From an uncultured Methanobrevibacter sp. (GTDB lineage: Archaea > Methanobacteriota > Methanobacteria > Methanobacteriales > Methanobacteriaceae), in NCBI RefSeq assembly GCF_934746965.1, contig NZ_CAKVFS010000004.1, forward strand, positions 62,001-126,000: a DNA stretch of 64,000 nt, written 5' to 3'. Shown here piece after piece: positions 54,053 through 61,606 of this stretch. The translations under genes were made by a program, and so were the position numbers. Position 1 is the stretch's first letter; each line of letters begins with the position of its first letter. The notes below the pieces were generated by a model. It worked only from the letters and a program-made list of their open reading frames with translations. It did no database searches and was not told where the DNA came from.

Positions 54053-55480
54053 ATGAGTAGAGTGAGAACTGTTTTTGCAAATATGAGTTGGTTAATGTTT
54101 TCCCAAATTATAACTAGTGTTTGTGCTTTTGTTTGGACTATATTGACTGCTCGTTATTTGGGAGTATCTGATTATGGTCTTTTAGGTACTGCTACTTCTT
54201 TTGCAACTATTTTTGGTGTTTGTGCTGATTTTGGAGTTACTACTTATATTGTTAGATCTATTTCTACAGATTTTGACTCTGAAAAAAAATATTTAGGTAA
54301 TGCTATTGGTATTAAATTAGTATTAGCTTTATTTTATTTGGGAGTAGTATCATTAGCTTTATTTATACTTGGATGGGATAATTATACTGTTGTAATTTGT
54401 TTTTTATTTGCTGTAGAAAATGTAATTAAGTCATTTCAAACTGCAATGTATTCTTCTTTCCAAGCTCATGAAATGATGAAGTATCAAGCTATTACAAATA
54501 CTTTACTTAATGTATTAACATTTATATTCATTATTGCTGTGACATTTACAAATTATGGATTATGGGGAATTACTTTTGCATATATTTTAGCTAATATAAT
54601 TGGTTTAATTTATGCAACATTAGCTTTATCTAAAAAAATTATAGTTCCAAAACCATTATTTGATTCTAAATTTTGTAAAAAGCTGGTTATTGGAGGTCTT
54701 CCTTTTGCTTTAACTAGTTTATTTTATATGATTTATTATTCTATTGATATGGTTATGATTACTCAATTTGCAGGCACTTATGCAACAGGATTATACAATT
54801 CTTCTTATAAACTTATTAATGTTTTAACATTATTTTACACAATTTACACCTCGGTTATTTTCCCAGTTATGAGTAAATTATTTAAACAAGATGAGAATTT
54901 ATTGCAGTTTAGTTTTGTTAAATCAATTAAATATTTATCTATGGTTACTATTCCAATAGCTATTGCCACATTTTTCTATGGTGGTGATGTAATATCTTTA
55001 TGTTATGGTAATCAATATGGTGAAGCAGGTAACGTTTTAAAAATATTGATATGGACTGTTTGTTTCTTATTTATTAATGGTGCTTGTTCTATGATTTTAA
55101 ATGCATCTCATAAAGAAACTGCTGTTACTAAAATTTATTGTTTGGCTGCTATATTTAATGTTGTTTTAAATTTAATTTTAATACCTCATTTTTCAGTTTA
55201 TGGAGCTTCAATAGCTACTGTTATTAGTGAAATCTTAATTTTAGTTTTAGAATTGTATACAATTTATAAAATTAATCAACTTCCAGATAAACATCTTTTG
55301 GTTGATATTTTGAAAATTATTGTTTCATCTGTTGTTATGGGTGTTGTGTTATATATTCTCAATCTTAATTTGTGGTTAGCTATTCCTGCAGGTGTTTTAA
55401 TTTATTTAATTATTATTATTGTTACTAAGACATTTGATAATCAAGATAAAATAATTTTTAAACAAATTATTGGGAAGTAG
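54053..55480 (+). CDS. Flippase (Wzx-type), tandem paralogue
   Basis: 475 residues, homologous along its whole length to the preceding protein, with the same membrane pattern and the FANMSWLMFSQIITSVCAF start. The offset between matching positions is a constant 1480 bases, showing that no insertion or deletion separates the copies over most of their length. Differences are concentrated in the second membrane segments and the C-terminal third. The two may export different glycans, for example one with and one without pseudaminic acid; that is inference. It ends with TAG. Confidence 0.92.
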   Translation: MSRVRTVFANMSWLMFSQIITSVCAFVWTILTARYLGVSDYGLLGTATSFATIFGVCADFGVTTYIVRSISTDFDSEKKYLGNAIGIKLVLALFYLGVVSLALFILGWDNYTVVICFLFAVENVIKSFQTAMYSSFQAHEMMKYQAITNTLLNVLTFIFIIAVTFTNYGLWGITFAYILANIIGLIYATLALSKKIIVPKPLFDSKFCKKLVIGGLPFALTSLFYMIYYSIDMVMITQFAGTYATGLYNSSYKLINVLTLFYTIYTSVIFPVMSKLFKQDENLLQFSFVKSIKYLSMVTIPIAIATFFYGGDVISLCYGNQYGEAGNVLKILIWTVCFLFINGACSMILNASHKETAVTKIYCLAAIFNVVLNLILIPHFSVYGASIATVISEILILVLELYTIYKINQLPDKHLLVDILKIIVSSVVMGVVLYILNLNLWLAIPAGVLIYLIIIIVTKTFDNQDKIIFKQIIGK

Positions 55481-55486
55481 AAAATA

Positions 55487-55502
55487 CCGAAAAGTTTATA
55501 TA
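55487..55502 (+). promoter_or_regulatory. BRE and TATA promoter of the tRNA-Gly pair
   Basis: CCGAAAAG (BRE, 55487-55494) is directly followed by TTTATATA (55495-55502). The first tRNA base is 55537, so the transcription start should be at about 55525. This is the clearest archaeal promoter in the window and overlaps the end of the flippase gene spacer by only a few bases. Confidence 0.8.
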
Positions 55503-55536
55503 CTATTATGACAAAAGTATAATTGTTGTTTGTTAT

Positions 55537-55610
55537 GCGGTGTTAGTCCAGCCTGGTTAAGACTCTAGCCTGCCACGTTAGAGACCCGGGTTCAAATCCC
55601 GGACGCCGCA
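55537..55610 (+). tRNA. tRNA-Gly (GCC)
   Basis: 74 bases folding into a full cloverleaf: the acceptor stem pairs 55537-55543 with 55603-55609 (one G-U), the anticodon loop CTGCCAC has GCC at 55572-55574, and the T arm is CCGGG-TTCAAAT-CCCGG. The discriminator base is A. CCA is not encoded. It shares a transcript with the next tRNA, 5 bases downstream. Confidence 0.95.
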
Positions 55611-55615
55611 TTTAT

Positions 55616-55689
55616 GCAGTTGTGGTATAGTCTGGTTATTACTTGGGCCTTCCAAGCCTACAACCCGGGTTCGAATCCCGGCAACTGCA
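55616..55689 (+). tRNA. tRNA-Gly (TCC)
   Basis: 74 bases with acceptor GCAGTTG/CAACTGC, anticodon loop CTTCCAA holding TCC at 55651-55653, and T arm CCGGG-TTCGAAT-CCCGG. CCA not encoded. T-rich sequence from about 55711 to 55722 can end the transcript. Confidence 0.95.
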
Positions 55690-55757
55690 TTTGTTTTAAC
55701 TATTTTTCTTATTTTTTTTCTGATTTCTTATTATAATGGCTAATTTTTGTAGTTACT

Positions 55758-55765
55758 TTTATATA
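55758..55765 (+). promoter_or_regulatory. TATA box for the HMG-CoA synthase gene
   Basis: TTTATATA at 55758-55765, preceded by AGTTAC. The ATG is 82 bases downstream, giving a leader of around 55 bases; GGTGAT near 55840 is the ribosome binding site. Confidence 0.5.
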
Positions 55766-55846
55766 ATACTTTTTATAAACATTAAATTACTAAAGTTAGT
55801 TTTCTAACTAATTTATTTAAAAATATTAAAAAATCTTGGTGATTTT

Positions 55847-56884
55847 ATGGTAGGAATTGTTGGATATGGGGCATATGTGCCGTCATATAGAATAAAAGTG
55901 GAAGAAATTGCTAAAGTATGGGGAGATGATCCTGTTGCTTTATCTAATGGTTTAGTTGTAAATGAAAAATCCGTTCCTTCTGCTGATGAAGATACTGCTA
56001 CTATTGCAGTAACTGCTGCTAGATATGCTCTAGCAAGAGCTCAAATTGATCCACAAAAAATAGGAGCTATTTATGTTGGTTCTGAATCACATCCCTATGC
56101 AGTAAAACCAACTGCAACTATTGTTGCAGAAGCTATAAATGCTACTCCTGTGTTAACTGCAGCTGATTTAGAATTTGCTTGTAAAGCTGGGACTGCTGGT
56201 ATTCAAATGAATATGGGGCTTGTAGATTCTGGCATGGTTGAATATGGGTTAGCTATTGGTGCTGATACATCTCAAGGTGCACCTGGTGATGCTTTAGAAT
56301 ATACTGCATCTGCTGGAGGAGCTGCATATATTATTGGTAAAAAAAATACTCTTGCAGATATTGAAGAAACATATAGTTTTACTACTGATACTCCTGATTT
56401 TTATAGGAGAGAAGGACAAGATTATCCATCTCATGGTGGTCGTTTTACTGGTGAACCAGCATACTTTAAACATGTATTAAATGCTGCAAAAGGGTTACTT
56501 GAAAAAACTGATTCTAAAGTAGAAGATTATGATTATGCTTGTTTCCACCAACCTAATGGTAAATTTTACTTAAGAGCTGGTAAAAAATTAGGATTTACAG
56601 CAGAACAAATTAAACAAGGTCTTTTAACTCCTAATATTGGAAATACTTATTCTGGTGCAGTTCCATTGGCATTATCTAATATTTTAGATGTTGCAGAACC
56701 TGGCGATAAAATATTTGTTGTTTCATATGGATCTGGTGCAGGTAGTGATGGATTCACTTTAACTGTTAATGAAGAAATTAAAGAAAGAAGAGATTTAGCT
56801 CCAAAAACACAAGAAATAATTGATAGGAAACAATATGTTGATTATGCTGTTTATGCTAAATTCAAAGGCAAAATTAAAATGTAG
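55847..56884 (+). CDS. Hydroxymethylglutaryl-CoA synthase
   Basis: 345 residues, archaeal type. The nucleophile Cys112 is in DLEFACKAGTAG, Glu80 in GSESHPYAVKPT and the catalytic His in CFHQPNGKFY. It makes HMG-CoA from acetoacetyl-CoA and acetyl-CoA for the mevalonate route to archaeal isoprenoid lipids. The thiolase that supplies acetoacetyl-CoA follows 18 bases later. In many archaea a small DUF35 protein that bridges the two enzymes is encoded beside them; none is seen here. Confidence 0.95.
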   Translation: MVGIVGYGAYVPSYRIKVEEIAKVWGDDPVALSNGLVVNEKSVPSADEDTATIAVTAARYALARAQIDPQKIGAIYVGSESHPYAVKPTATIVAEAINATPVLTAADLEFACKAGTAGIQMNMGLVDSGMVEYGLAIGADTSQGAPGDALEYTASAGGAAYIIGKKNTLADIEETYSFTTDTPDFYRREGQDYPSHGGRFTGEPAYFKHVLNAAKGLLEKTDSKVEDYDYACFHQPNGKFYLRAGKKLGFTAEQIKQGLLTPNIGNTYSGAVPLALSNILDVAEPGDKIFVVSYGSGAGSDGFTLTVNEEIKERRDLAPKTQEIIDRKQYVDYAVYAKFKGKIKM

Positions 56885-56902
56885 GTGTAAAGGAGATTAA
56901 TT

Positions 56903-58063
56903 ATGAGAGATGTTGCAATTATAGGAGTTTCACAAACTAAATTTGGTGAATTATGGGATTCATCTTTTAGGGATTTAATCGCTGAAGCTGGTGTAAAAGC
57001 TATTATGGATGCTGAAGTTGAAGGGGACGATATTGAAGCGATGTATGTTGGAAATATGTCTTCTGGTTTATTTGTAGATCAAGAGCATATTGCTGCACTT
57101 ATTTCTGATCATATGGGTCTTAATCCAATTCCAACTACTAGGGTAGAAGCAGCATGTGCATCTGGAGGTCTTGCATTAAGACAAGGAATTATGGCAGTTG
57201 CATCAGGTTTCCATGATGTGGTAATTTCTGCAGGTGTGGAAAAAATGACTGATGTTGTAGATGCTACTCCAGCTATTGCTACTGCATCTGATCAAGAATG
57301 GGAAGCACAACAAGGAGCTACTTTCCCATCATTATATGCAATGATTGCAAAAAGACATATGTATGAATATGGCACTACAAGAGAACAATTAGCTCAATTT
57401 TCAGTTGTTAACCATAAAAATGCTAAAAATAATCCAAATGCACAATTCCCATTTGAAATTAGTGTAGATAAAGTAATTAACTCTACTATGGTGGCTGATC
57501 CTTTAACACTTTTAGATTGTTCTCCAGTTTCTGATGGAGCAGCTGCAGTTATTATGGTTCCTGCAGAAGATGCTAAAAAATACACAGACACTCCAATTTA
57601 TGTGAAAGCATCTGCACAAGCTTCTGGAACTATTGCATTACATAGTAGAAAAGATTTAACTACTATTGAATCAACTAAAGTAGCTTCTAAAAAAGCATAT
57701 GAAATGGCAGGAGTTACTACTAAAGATATTGATCTTGCAGAAGTTCATGACTGTTTCTCAATTAATGGTCTTTTAGCTGTAGAGGACCTAGGATTCGCTA
57801 AAAAAGGTGAAGGTGGAAAAGCTATTGAAGAAGGTCAAACTGAAATTGACGGTGATTTCCCAATTAACCCATCTGGAGGTTTAAAAGCTCGTGGACACCC
57901 TCTTGGAGCAACTGGTATTGCTCAAGCTGCTGAAGTTGTATGGCAACTTAGGGGTGAAGCTGGTAAACGTCAAGTTGATGGTGCTGAAATTGGTTTGACC
58001 CATAATATTGGTGGTACTGGAGGTACTGCAGCAGTACATGTATTTGGAAGAGATCGTGATTAA
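56903..58063 (+). CDS. Acetyl-CoA acetyltransferase (SCP2-like thiolase)
   Basis: 386 residues. The active Cys85 is in VEAACASGG and the His pair in VHDCFSING and GGLKARGHPLGATG. The C-terminal HNIGGTGGTAAVHVF has a His-containing variant where bacterial thiolases carry a Cys-Gly motif, as in archaeal SCP2-type enzymes. It condenses two acetyl-CoA, directly upstream of HMG-CoA synthase in the pathway, and is the second gene of that operon. AAGGAG is the ribosome binding site. Confidence 0.94.
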   Translation: MRDVAIIGVSQTKFGELWDSSFRDLIAEAGVKAIMDAEVEGDDIEAMYVGNMSSGLFVDQEHIAALISDHMGLNPIPTTRVEAACASGGLALRQGIMAVASGFHDVVISAGVEKMTDVVDATPAIATASDQEWEAQQGATFPSLYAMIAKRHMYEYGTTREQLAQFSVVNHKNAKNNPNAQFPFEISVDKVINSTMVADPLTLLDCSPVSDGAAAVIMVPAEDAKKYTDTPIYVKASAQASGTIALHSRKDLTTIESTKVASKKAYEMAGVTTKDIDLAEVHDCFSINGLLAVEDLGFAKKGEGGKAIEEGQTEIDGDFPINPSGGLKARGHPLGATGIAQAAEVVWQLRGEAGKRQVDGAEIGLTHNIGGTGGTAAVHVFGRDRD

Positions 58064-58135
58064 ATAATCATCTTTTCTTTTAAATACTTTAAAATATATA
58101 TTATTAATTAAAAATATTTTTGGAGAGAGTATAAT

Positions 58136-58405
58136 ATGAAATTTAAAATAACCGCAGTAAATACTAAAAACCCAAGTGAAAAATTTGTTTATGATTTAGA
58201 AGGAGAATCTGTAGACAGTTTCAAATACTTTGATGAAGCTGAAGGTAAATTTTTCCATCCTAAAGAAGTAGTAAACAATAAAATGAGAGAAATTAACAAC
58301 AATTTAATGTTAAATGATTCTCCTATATTTACTATTAAAAATGTTGGAGAAAAAGCTAATATGAAAGCTATGACTTTTGACATTGAAATTGAATCAATTG
58401 AATAA
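58136..58405 (+). CDS. Small conserved-looking protein of unknown function
   Basis: 89 residues, acidic, mixed alpha/beta: FKITAVNTKNPSEKFVYDLEG, a central FKYFDEAEGKFFHPKEV and a C-terminal strand MTFDIEIESIE. GGAGAG precedes the ATG and a good hairpin terminator follows, so it is a real, separately ended gene. It lies 72 bases after the thiolase, in the place where a DUF35 partner gene might be expected, but lacks zinc-ribbon cysteines. I do not recognise the family. Confidence 0.65.
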   Translation: MKFKITAVNTKNPSEKFVYDLEGESVDSFKYFDEAEGKFFHPKEVVNNKMREINNNLMLNDSPIFTIKNVGEKANMKAMTFDIEIESIE

Positions 58406-58422
58406 ATTCTTTTTTTTATTTT

Positions 58423-58445
58423 AAGAGATTTATTTCTCTTTTTTT
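58423..58445 (+). terminator. Hairpin terminator after the small protein gene
   Basis: AAGAGA (58423-58428), a 6-base loop, TCTCTT (58435-58440), then a run of T. It follows the stop at 58405 by 17 bases, and the next open frame starts within 10 bases of its end. Confidence 0.65.
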
Positions 58446-58454
58446 ATGATTTTT

Positions 58455-59186
58455 ATGGAAATTCCACTTTATTTTTATGAAGCTTTTAGAAATATGGATA
58501 GATTAGCTCCTGGAAGTGATGAATCTACTTTAAAAGCTATTAATTACATTGATTTTAATAGAGACTCTGAATTAAATATTTTAGATATTGGTTGCGGAGT
58601 AGGTTCTCAAACTTTATTATTGGCTAAATATTTTAAAAATTCAACTATTGAAGCTATTGATTTATTTAATCATTATTTAAAATGTTTGGATGAAAAAATA
58701 AATAAATATGATTTGGGAAATAGAGTTTATACTTGTCAAATGGATATGAATGATTTGGATTATCCTAATTGTGAGTTTGAAATAGTATTTAGTGAAGCTT
58801 CTGCATATATTATGGGTTTTAAAAAAGCACTTAAAGAGTGGAAACGTGTTTTAAAAGATGATGGTTATTTAATTATTTCAGAGTTATCATGGATTCAAAA
58901 ACCATCATTTGAATCTAAAAATTTTTGGAAAACACATTATTCAGAAATTGATAGTATTGATAATAAAATAAATCAAATAAAAGAAGAAGGATATATATTT
59001 GTAGATTATTTTATCTTACCTAAAAAAGATTTTGAAAGTTATTATCATAATTTAAAAAGTAATTTAAAAGATTTAGACAATAATAGCTTTAAAAAAGATT
59101 TTAAAAAAGAAATAGATTTATATGAAAATAATAGTGATGATTATAGTTATGTTTTTTATATTATGAAAAAATCAGCTTATCAATAA
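58455..59186 (+). CDS. Class I SAM-dependent methyltransferase
   Basis: 243 residues from the ATG at 58455; an ATG at 58446 is equally possible. EIPLYFYEAFRNMDRLAPGSDESTLKA is a family-typical N-terminus, followed by motif I ILDIGCGVGSQTLLLAKYF and VFSEASAYIMGFKKAL. Substrate unknown. The start is within a few bases of the upstream terminator's T run and has no ribosome binding site, so it is either leaderless, read through, or starts later. Its stop overlaps cbiP by 26 bases from the other strand. Confidence 0.8.
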   Translation: MEIPLYFYEAFRNMDRLAPGSDESTLKAINYIDFNRDSELNILDIGCGVGSQTLLLAKYFKNSTIEAIDLFNHYLKCLDEKINKYDLGNRVYTCQMDMNDLDYPNCEFEIVFSEASAYIMGFKKALKEWKRVLKDDGYLIISELSWIQKPSFESKNFWKTHYSEIDSIDNKINQIKEEGYIFVDYFILPKKDFESYYHNLKSNLKDLDNNSFKKDFKKEIDLYENNSDDYSYVFYIMKKSAYQ

Positions 59187-60702
59187 TTTCCATATCCAAG
59201 TTTTCTTCAACAATTTGAGCTAGTTTATTTAATGAATAATCTTTTTGTGTTTCATAAGGGTCTTCACCATATTTTGCTTCCAGACCTTTTTTTAGACGTA
59301 AGTAATTTAAAAATTCACGTCTCAAATTATAGTTGTGAAATATTCCATGGAAATAAGTTCCAAATATATTTCCATTACATGCTCCATCATACATGCCTTC
59401 ATCATTATTTCCTTGTCCTTTTTCAACAATTAAGAATGGGCTTGTTTGTTTGCTGTGATTTATGTGTGTTGTACCTTCATGAATTTCATATCCTGTAACT
59501 TTCTCGCCAGCTATTTTGCTAAATATTTCACGAGCTATTCCAGATAACTCTTCTTTTTTAGGTATAAGTGCAATTGATTGGGTTACTATTTTATCTCTAT
59601 GTTGAAATTTTGATTCAATATTTAATAATTTTAATCCTTCTATAGTTCCAACATCTGATTCTTTTTTATTATCATCATAAATCATGTTTCCAAGGATTTG
59701 ATATCCTCCACAGATTCCTACAATTGGTATCTCTTTGGATTTAGCTATTATTTTGTCAGCTAATCCACTTTCACATAATGCTTTTATATCTTGTGTAGAG
59801 TTACGTGTTCCAGGTATTATAATAGCATCAATATCTTCAAGTTCATCATTGAGATTAATCATTTTAATTCCAACATCTTCCTCAAATTCAAATGGATCAA
59901 TATCTGTAAAATTGGAAATTTTAGGAAGTCTTATAACACCAATAGTAATATCTTTATTTTCATCAAATACGTGTGTAGTTAATGATGCTGAATCTTCTTC
60001 AGGTAATTTTAATGTTTCATCATAAGGTAAAACTCCTAAAACTGGAGCACCAGTGATTTCTTCAATTCTATCAAGACCAGGTTTTAAAATATCTAAATTA
60101 CCTCTGAATTTATTAATAACTGTTGCTTTTAAACGAGATCTATCATAATCATCTAAAAGAACATATGTTCCAGCAATTGCTGCAAAAACACCACCCATTT
60201 CAATATCAGCTATTAATATAACATTTGCATTAGTCATATGTGCAATTTCCATATTGGCTAAATCTTCTTTACGCATATTGATTTCAGCAGGTGATCCTGC
60301 ACCTTCAATAATAATAATGTCATATTTTTCTTTTAAAATATTGAAACTTTCCTGAATAGCTTTATAAGCTATATCGTGATAGTCATGTTGATATTGGTAA
60401 AAATTCATGTCTCCAATGGATTTTCCTTGGATAATTACATTGGATGTAAAATTACCTTTTGGTTTTAAAAGAATAGGGTTCATATGTATACTTGGTTCAA
60501 CCATTGCAGCTTCAGCTTGTAACATTTGAGCTATTCCAATTTCTCCATTTTCTTTAGTTGTATATGAGTTTAAAGACATATTTTGTGATTTGAAAGGAGC
60601 TACATTATATCCTCGATTTTTATATATTCTACATAATGCAGCTACAAGCATACTTTTACCAGCATTTGATGATGTTCCTTGAACCATTAAACATTTAACC
60701 AT
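59161..60702 (-). CDS. cbiP: Cobyric acid synthase
   Basis: 513 residues from ATG 60702 (GTG at 60711 is an alternative). The P-loop-like GTSSNAGKS at the start, KSQNMSLNS, IIEGAGSPAEINMR and GGVFAAIAGT are CbiP/CobQ features; the C-terminal glutaminase half has the nucleophile Cys in GICGGYQILG and the His in YFHGIFHN. It amidates four carboxylates of the corrin ring in cobamide synthesis. Length is normal for the family. Functionally linked to cobA and hemD elsewhere in the window. Confidence 0.95.
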   Translation of the reverse strand: MVKCLMVQGTSSNAGKSMLVAALCRIYKNRGYNVAPFKSQNMSLNSYTTKENGEIGIAQMLQAEAAMVEPSIHMNPILLKPKGNFTSNVIIQGKSIGDMNFYQYQHDYHDIAYKAIQESFNILKEKYDIIIIEGAGSPAEINMRKEDLANMEIAHMTNANVILIADIEMGGVFAAIAGTYVLLDDYDRSRLKATVINKFRGNLDILKPGLDRIEEITGAPVLGVLPYDETLKLPEEDSASLTTHVFDENKDITIGVIRLPKISNFTDIDPFEFEEDVGIKMINLNDELEDIDAIIIPGTRNSTQDIKALCESGLADKIIAKSKEIPIVGICGGYQILGNMIYDDNKKESDVGTIEGLKLLNIESKFQHRDKIVTQSIALIPKKEELSGIAREIFSKIAGEKVTGYEIHEGTTHINHSKQTSPFLIVEKGQGNNDEGMYDGACNGNIFGTYFHGIFHNYNLRREFLNYLRLKKGLEAKYGEDPYETQKDYSLNKLAQIVEENLDMEIIDKLIFS

Positions 60703-60784
60703 TAAAACCACTTTTATTTATTTTAAGATATAATTTGTTTTTAATATTTTATAAATGTTAATTGGTTTTTTGTTTAAAAATGAG

Positions 60785-61060
60785 TTATTTTAATATTTCA
60801 AGTATCTTTAATCCTAATTTGGTTGCTTTGTAAAGCCTGCCTTTTTTAGCATTTTCATTTAAACATATAACTAATTCTTTTCTTTTTAAATCGTTTAATG
60901 CATTAGATACTTGTGTGGGACGTAAATTAGTTTCTTTTGCAATTTCTGAAGGCATTTTGTAATCCTCATTTAAAGTTTTTATAGTTTTGTATCTTGATGG
61001 TGATACTTTTATAAACCCGACGATTTCCCAAGTATGTTCATCATTTAACTTTTTATTCAT
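60785..61060 (-). CDS. Winged-helix transcriptional regulator
   Basis: 91 residues, a single winged-helix domain: KMPSEIAKETNLRPTQVSNALNDLKRKELV is the HTH and KGRLYKATKLGLKIL the wing. It resembles small MarR/ArsR-like archaeal regulators and carries no sensor domain or Cys ligands. It lies 83 bases upstream of cbiP in the same direction, and divergent to a large adhesin gene 546 bases away, either of which it may control; this is inference. Confidence 0.8.
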   Translation of the reverse strand: MNKKLNDEHTWEIVGFIKVSPSRYKTIKTLNEDYKMPSEIAKETNLRPTQVSNALNDLKRKELVICLNENAKKGRLYKATKLGLKILEILK

Positions 61061-61606
61061 GTTATATGTCTTTATATTGTATCAATAACTTTATTATTTG
61101 TGACTTTATTTCATATTATTCTAATTTTATTATTTTTTATTTCATATTTATTTTATTTATTTCGTTTTAGTAACAATTTTATAGTACTTTAAATAAATTA
61201 ATAAAATGTAAATTGAGTAAAAATTATAAAATTTACTTTGATTTACATTTTTATAATAGCTATTGACTATTGTATAAAAAGGTTTTTAGTTACTATTTAT
61301 TGATTAAATAGTAATGGATTTAAATAAGGTTGCAAAATTAACAATTAATAATTATACTTATAAACTTTAAATTAATTAGTGGGTTAATTAATTTTCTTAG
61401 TGTATAGATTATTAATAAAAAGTATAATTATTTGTTAATTTTGTATTGTATGCTCTTTTTTTGATTTTAATAGTATTTTATTTGATTTTTTCTTAATTTG
61501 TCTATAATATTATATATTAATGTAGTTAATAATTATAAATGTAAAAATTATTTTATTATTAATAAAATATATTTTATAAAAAATGTATATTGAAGGTTGA
61601 TTATTT
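61061..61606. other. Long AT-rich region upstream of the adhesin-like gene
   Basis: 546 bases between divergent genes. A TATA-like TTATATAT near 61510-61517 lies about 90 bases before the adhesin ATG, suggesting a leader of about 65 bases, which begins with T/A-rich sequence. A weak GAAGGT precedes the ATG. I see no gene or repeat in the remainder. Confidence 0.45.

Noticed and set aside
59232..59498. Plus-strand 88-codon frame inside cbiP
   Set aside because: It is the antisense of a well-conserved gene, has His/Leu/Cys-rich composition unlike any protein here and no ribosome binding site.
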